A stretch of 35,112 nucleotides of DNA from Thecamonas trahens ATCC 50062 (taxonomy: Eukaryota; Apusozoa; Apusomonadida; Apusomonadidae), in the NCBI RefSeq assembly GCF_000142905.1, contig NW_013657603.1, positions 16,137-51,248 on the forward strand, in the 5' to 3' direction. Below are positions 33,841 to 35,112 of the stretch, piece after piece. A program made the position numbers and the translations under genes. Position 1 is the stretch's first letter. Every line of letters begins with the position of its first letter. The notes beneath the pieces are model-generated. The model did not search any database. It was not told the DNA's origin and saw only the letters and a list, made by a program, of their open reading frames with translations.

Positions 33841-34690
33841 TTGAGCGTTGAATTAATTGAAGAAAGCCGGAACCAGCATCAAACGAGGCAATGACGTCCA
33901 CAACAACAACCAAAGATCATACATGGCTTGCACAGCACACGTATGAGTAAGCCAACAGGGACTGAGTAAAGCTGGCAGGCAAAAGGATGGACTCGGGTGA
34001 CGTTGTGGTCGTTAAGGCAGACGCGGTTGATCGATCAGCAGATCAACCAAGACCACGACACAACAGGGTCAACACAAAATACATTGCATGCACAACTATT
34101 GACCATAGCCAACGACAACAAAGTTGAGAATCGATGGTGTAGTGAGCAACGGTCGATCATGGATGTGGAAGTCAAAGTCGATGAAAACAGGGAATCAAGA
34201 ACAATTGCAGCATGACGAATAAAGATACAAAGCAACAACAAAGCGAAAGGAATGATGAATGGGAATGCATGTCGATTGTAGTCAACCATCAAAGGCAAGA
34301 GCAACCACAGCAGAACATGAAGGCCGACAATAGCAACAACAAAGCATGTGGAAACATGAACGGCAAAGAACAAAGAACATGGATAGCCACCAACAAGAAA
34401 AGAAAAGAATCGAATGATCAATTAACAACAATCAATGACAATCAATTCAATGTCAAACAATCCAACGAGTCACGAGTGGCGAATCATGAAAATGTTGAAT
34501 GACATTCATGTCACCACCAACCCGCACATGCGACTCGGACGAACGAGTGACACCAGCAAGTGTCAATGGGGGGATCGAGATTGTGAATCACCATCAAATA
34601 CTCAATTCACGCCCATGCACAGCCATGCGCATGGTACGGTGGAGAATGAGTATGGTGGGGTGGGTGGGAAAGTGGATGTGGGTCATGGGT
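33841..34690. other. AT-richer subtelomeric block, no gene seen
   Basis: Base composition changes clearly: the + strand becomes A/C-rich with many CAACAA and GAATG words, unlike the GC-rich genes to the left. Short open stretches here (for example 33997-34502) have Asn/Gln/Lys-rich translations with no motif. It ends in G-rich sequence that leads into the telomeric repeats. Confidence 0.6.
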
Positions 34691-34704
34691 GGGATGGGTA
34701 GGGG

Positions 34705-34738
34705 TTAGGGTTAGGGTTAGGGTTAGGGTTAGGGTTAG
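34705..34738 (+). repeat. Short TTAGGG telomeric array, inner block
   Basis: Five perfect TTAGGG units (34705-34734) and a partial unit. G-rich strand runs toward the right edge, as at a right chromosome end. A 51-bp unique interruption follows, containing one CTAGGGTT at 34769-34776. Confidence 0.95.
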
Positions 34739-34789
34739 TGGTGGTCAGTGGGGAGGAATGGAGTGGGGCTAGGGTTGACGAGGCATCAG

Positions 34790-34860
34790 CTAGGGTTAGG
34801 GTTAGGGTTAGGGTTAGGGTTAGGGTTAGGGTTAGGGTTAGGGTTAGGGTTAGGGTTAGG
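34790..34860 (+). repeat. TTAGGG telomeric array, outer block
   Basis: One CTAGGG followed by ten perfect TTAGGG units (34796-34855), then TTAGG at 34856-34860, where the repeat type switches to TAGG. Confidence 0.95.
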
Positions 34861-35112
34861 TAGGTAGGTAGGTAGGTAGGTAGGTAGGTAGGTAGGTAGG
34901 TAGGTAGGTAGGTAGGTAGGTAGGTAGGTAGGTAGGTAGGTAGGTAGGTAGGTAGGTAGGTAGGTAGGTAGGTAGGTAGGTAGGTAGGTAGGTAGGTAGG
35001 TAGGTAGGTAGGTAGGTAGGTAGGTAGGTAGGTAGGTAGGTAGGTAGGTAGGTAGGTAGGTAGGTAGGTAGGTAGGTAGGTAGGTAGGTAGGTAGGTAGG
35101 TAGGTAGGTAGG
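34857..35112 (+). repeat. TAGG tetranucleotide array, 64 perfect units to the end of the window
   Basis: 256 bp of uninterrupted TAGG continuing directly from the TTAGGG array in the same strand orientation. No unit variation is visible. It is either the distal telomere sequence, an expanded microsatellite at the telomere base, or an assembly artefact. Confidence 0.95.

Noticed and set aside
33084-33913. Several overlapping proline/serine/histidine-rich frames on the minus strand.
   Set aside because: They arise from a G-rich plus strand, overlap each other, and have no motif or conserved pattern.

Overview
The window is the right-hand end of a chromosome from a GC-rich, gene-dense unicellular eukaryote. 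Evidence: genes with eukaryote-only products (a Vta1 ESCRT cofactor, a Prp17 splicing factor, a PTB-type RNA-binding protein, an LPCAT-type acyltransferase with EF-hands, an SLC35/TPT transporter), a nuclear tRNA-Ala with a Pol III oligo-T terminator, a few GT-AG introns of about 0.1-0.4 kb, and TTAGGG telomeric repeats at the right edge in the orientation of a chromosome end. GC-rich third positions, mostly intronless genes and intergenic gaps often of 20-400 bp fit a free-living protist. An apusomonad such as Thecamonas is one candidate, but I cannot confirm that from sequence alone.

Layout. 1-4.3 kb: a small coiled-coil protein (+), then LPCAT and a C2H2 zinc-finger protein with a degenerate exonuclease-like domain (both -). 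4.3-6.5 kb: a tandem duplication of a small membrane-protein gene, with a decayed upstream copy and an intact downstream copy. 6.8-11.3 kb: an Nma111/Deg7-type double-HtrA protease (+) converging on a PDI-like thioredoxin protein (-). 11.3-15.6 kb: a Vta1 homologue with one G-rich intron and a 75-bp coding minisatellite (+), converging on a four-pass membrane protein with a Ser/Asp/Glu tail (-). 15.9-23.2 kb: a 1627-residue coiled-coil protein (-), divergent from a three-exon polytopic membrane protein (+) that is followed by a 72-bp minisatellite. 23.5-28.6 kb: PTBP and PRP17 homologues (both -), tRNA-Ala(CGC) (+) and an SLC35/TPT transporter (+). 28.6-32.7 kb: subtelomeric, less certain coding regions and one large open gene (+) whose N-terminus is an Arg-Gly dipeptide repeat encoded by GGGGCC hexamers. 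32.7-34.7 kb: no convincing gene, with an AT-richer block. 34.7-35.1 kb: short TTAGGG arrays followed by 64 perfect TAGG units to the end.

Most genes are unrelated housekeeping functions (lipid remodelling, ER folding, proteolysis, ESCRT trafficking, splicing, sugar transport). Only the adjacent PTBP and PRP17 genes share a pathway. PTBP and PRP17 both need single-base corrections, at least three of them at homopolymer runs, to restore a continuous family-typical protein. Base-level sequence error is therefore a real possibility here and should temper any pseudogene call.

The most interesting candidates are the TTAGGG-to-TAGG switch at the chromosome end, the subtelomeric GR-repeat gene with a possible polymerase-palm-like motif pair, and the zinc-finger protein carrying a WRN-like exonuclease fold stripped of its catalytic residues.
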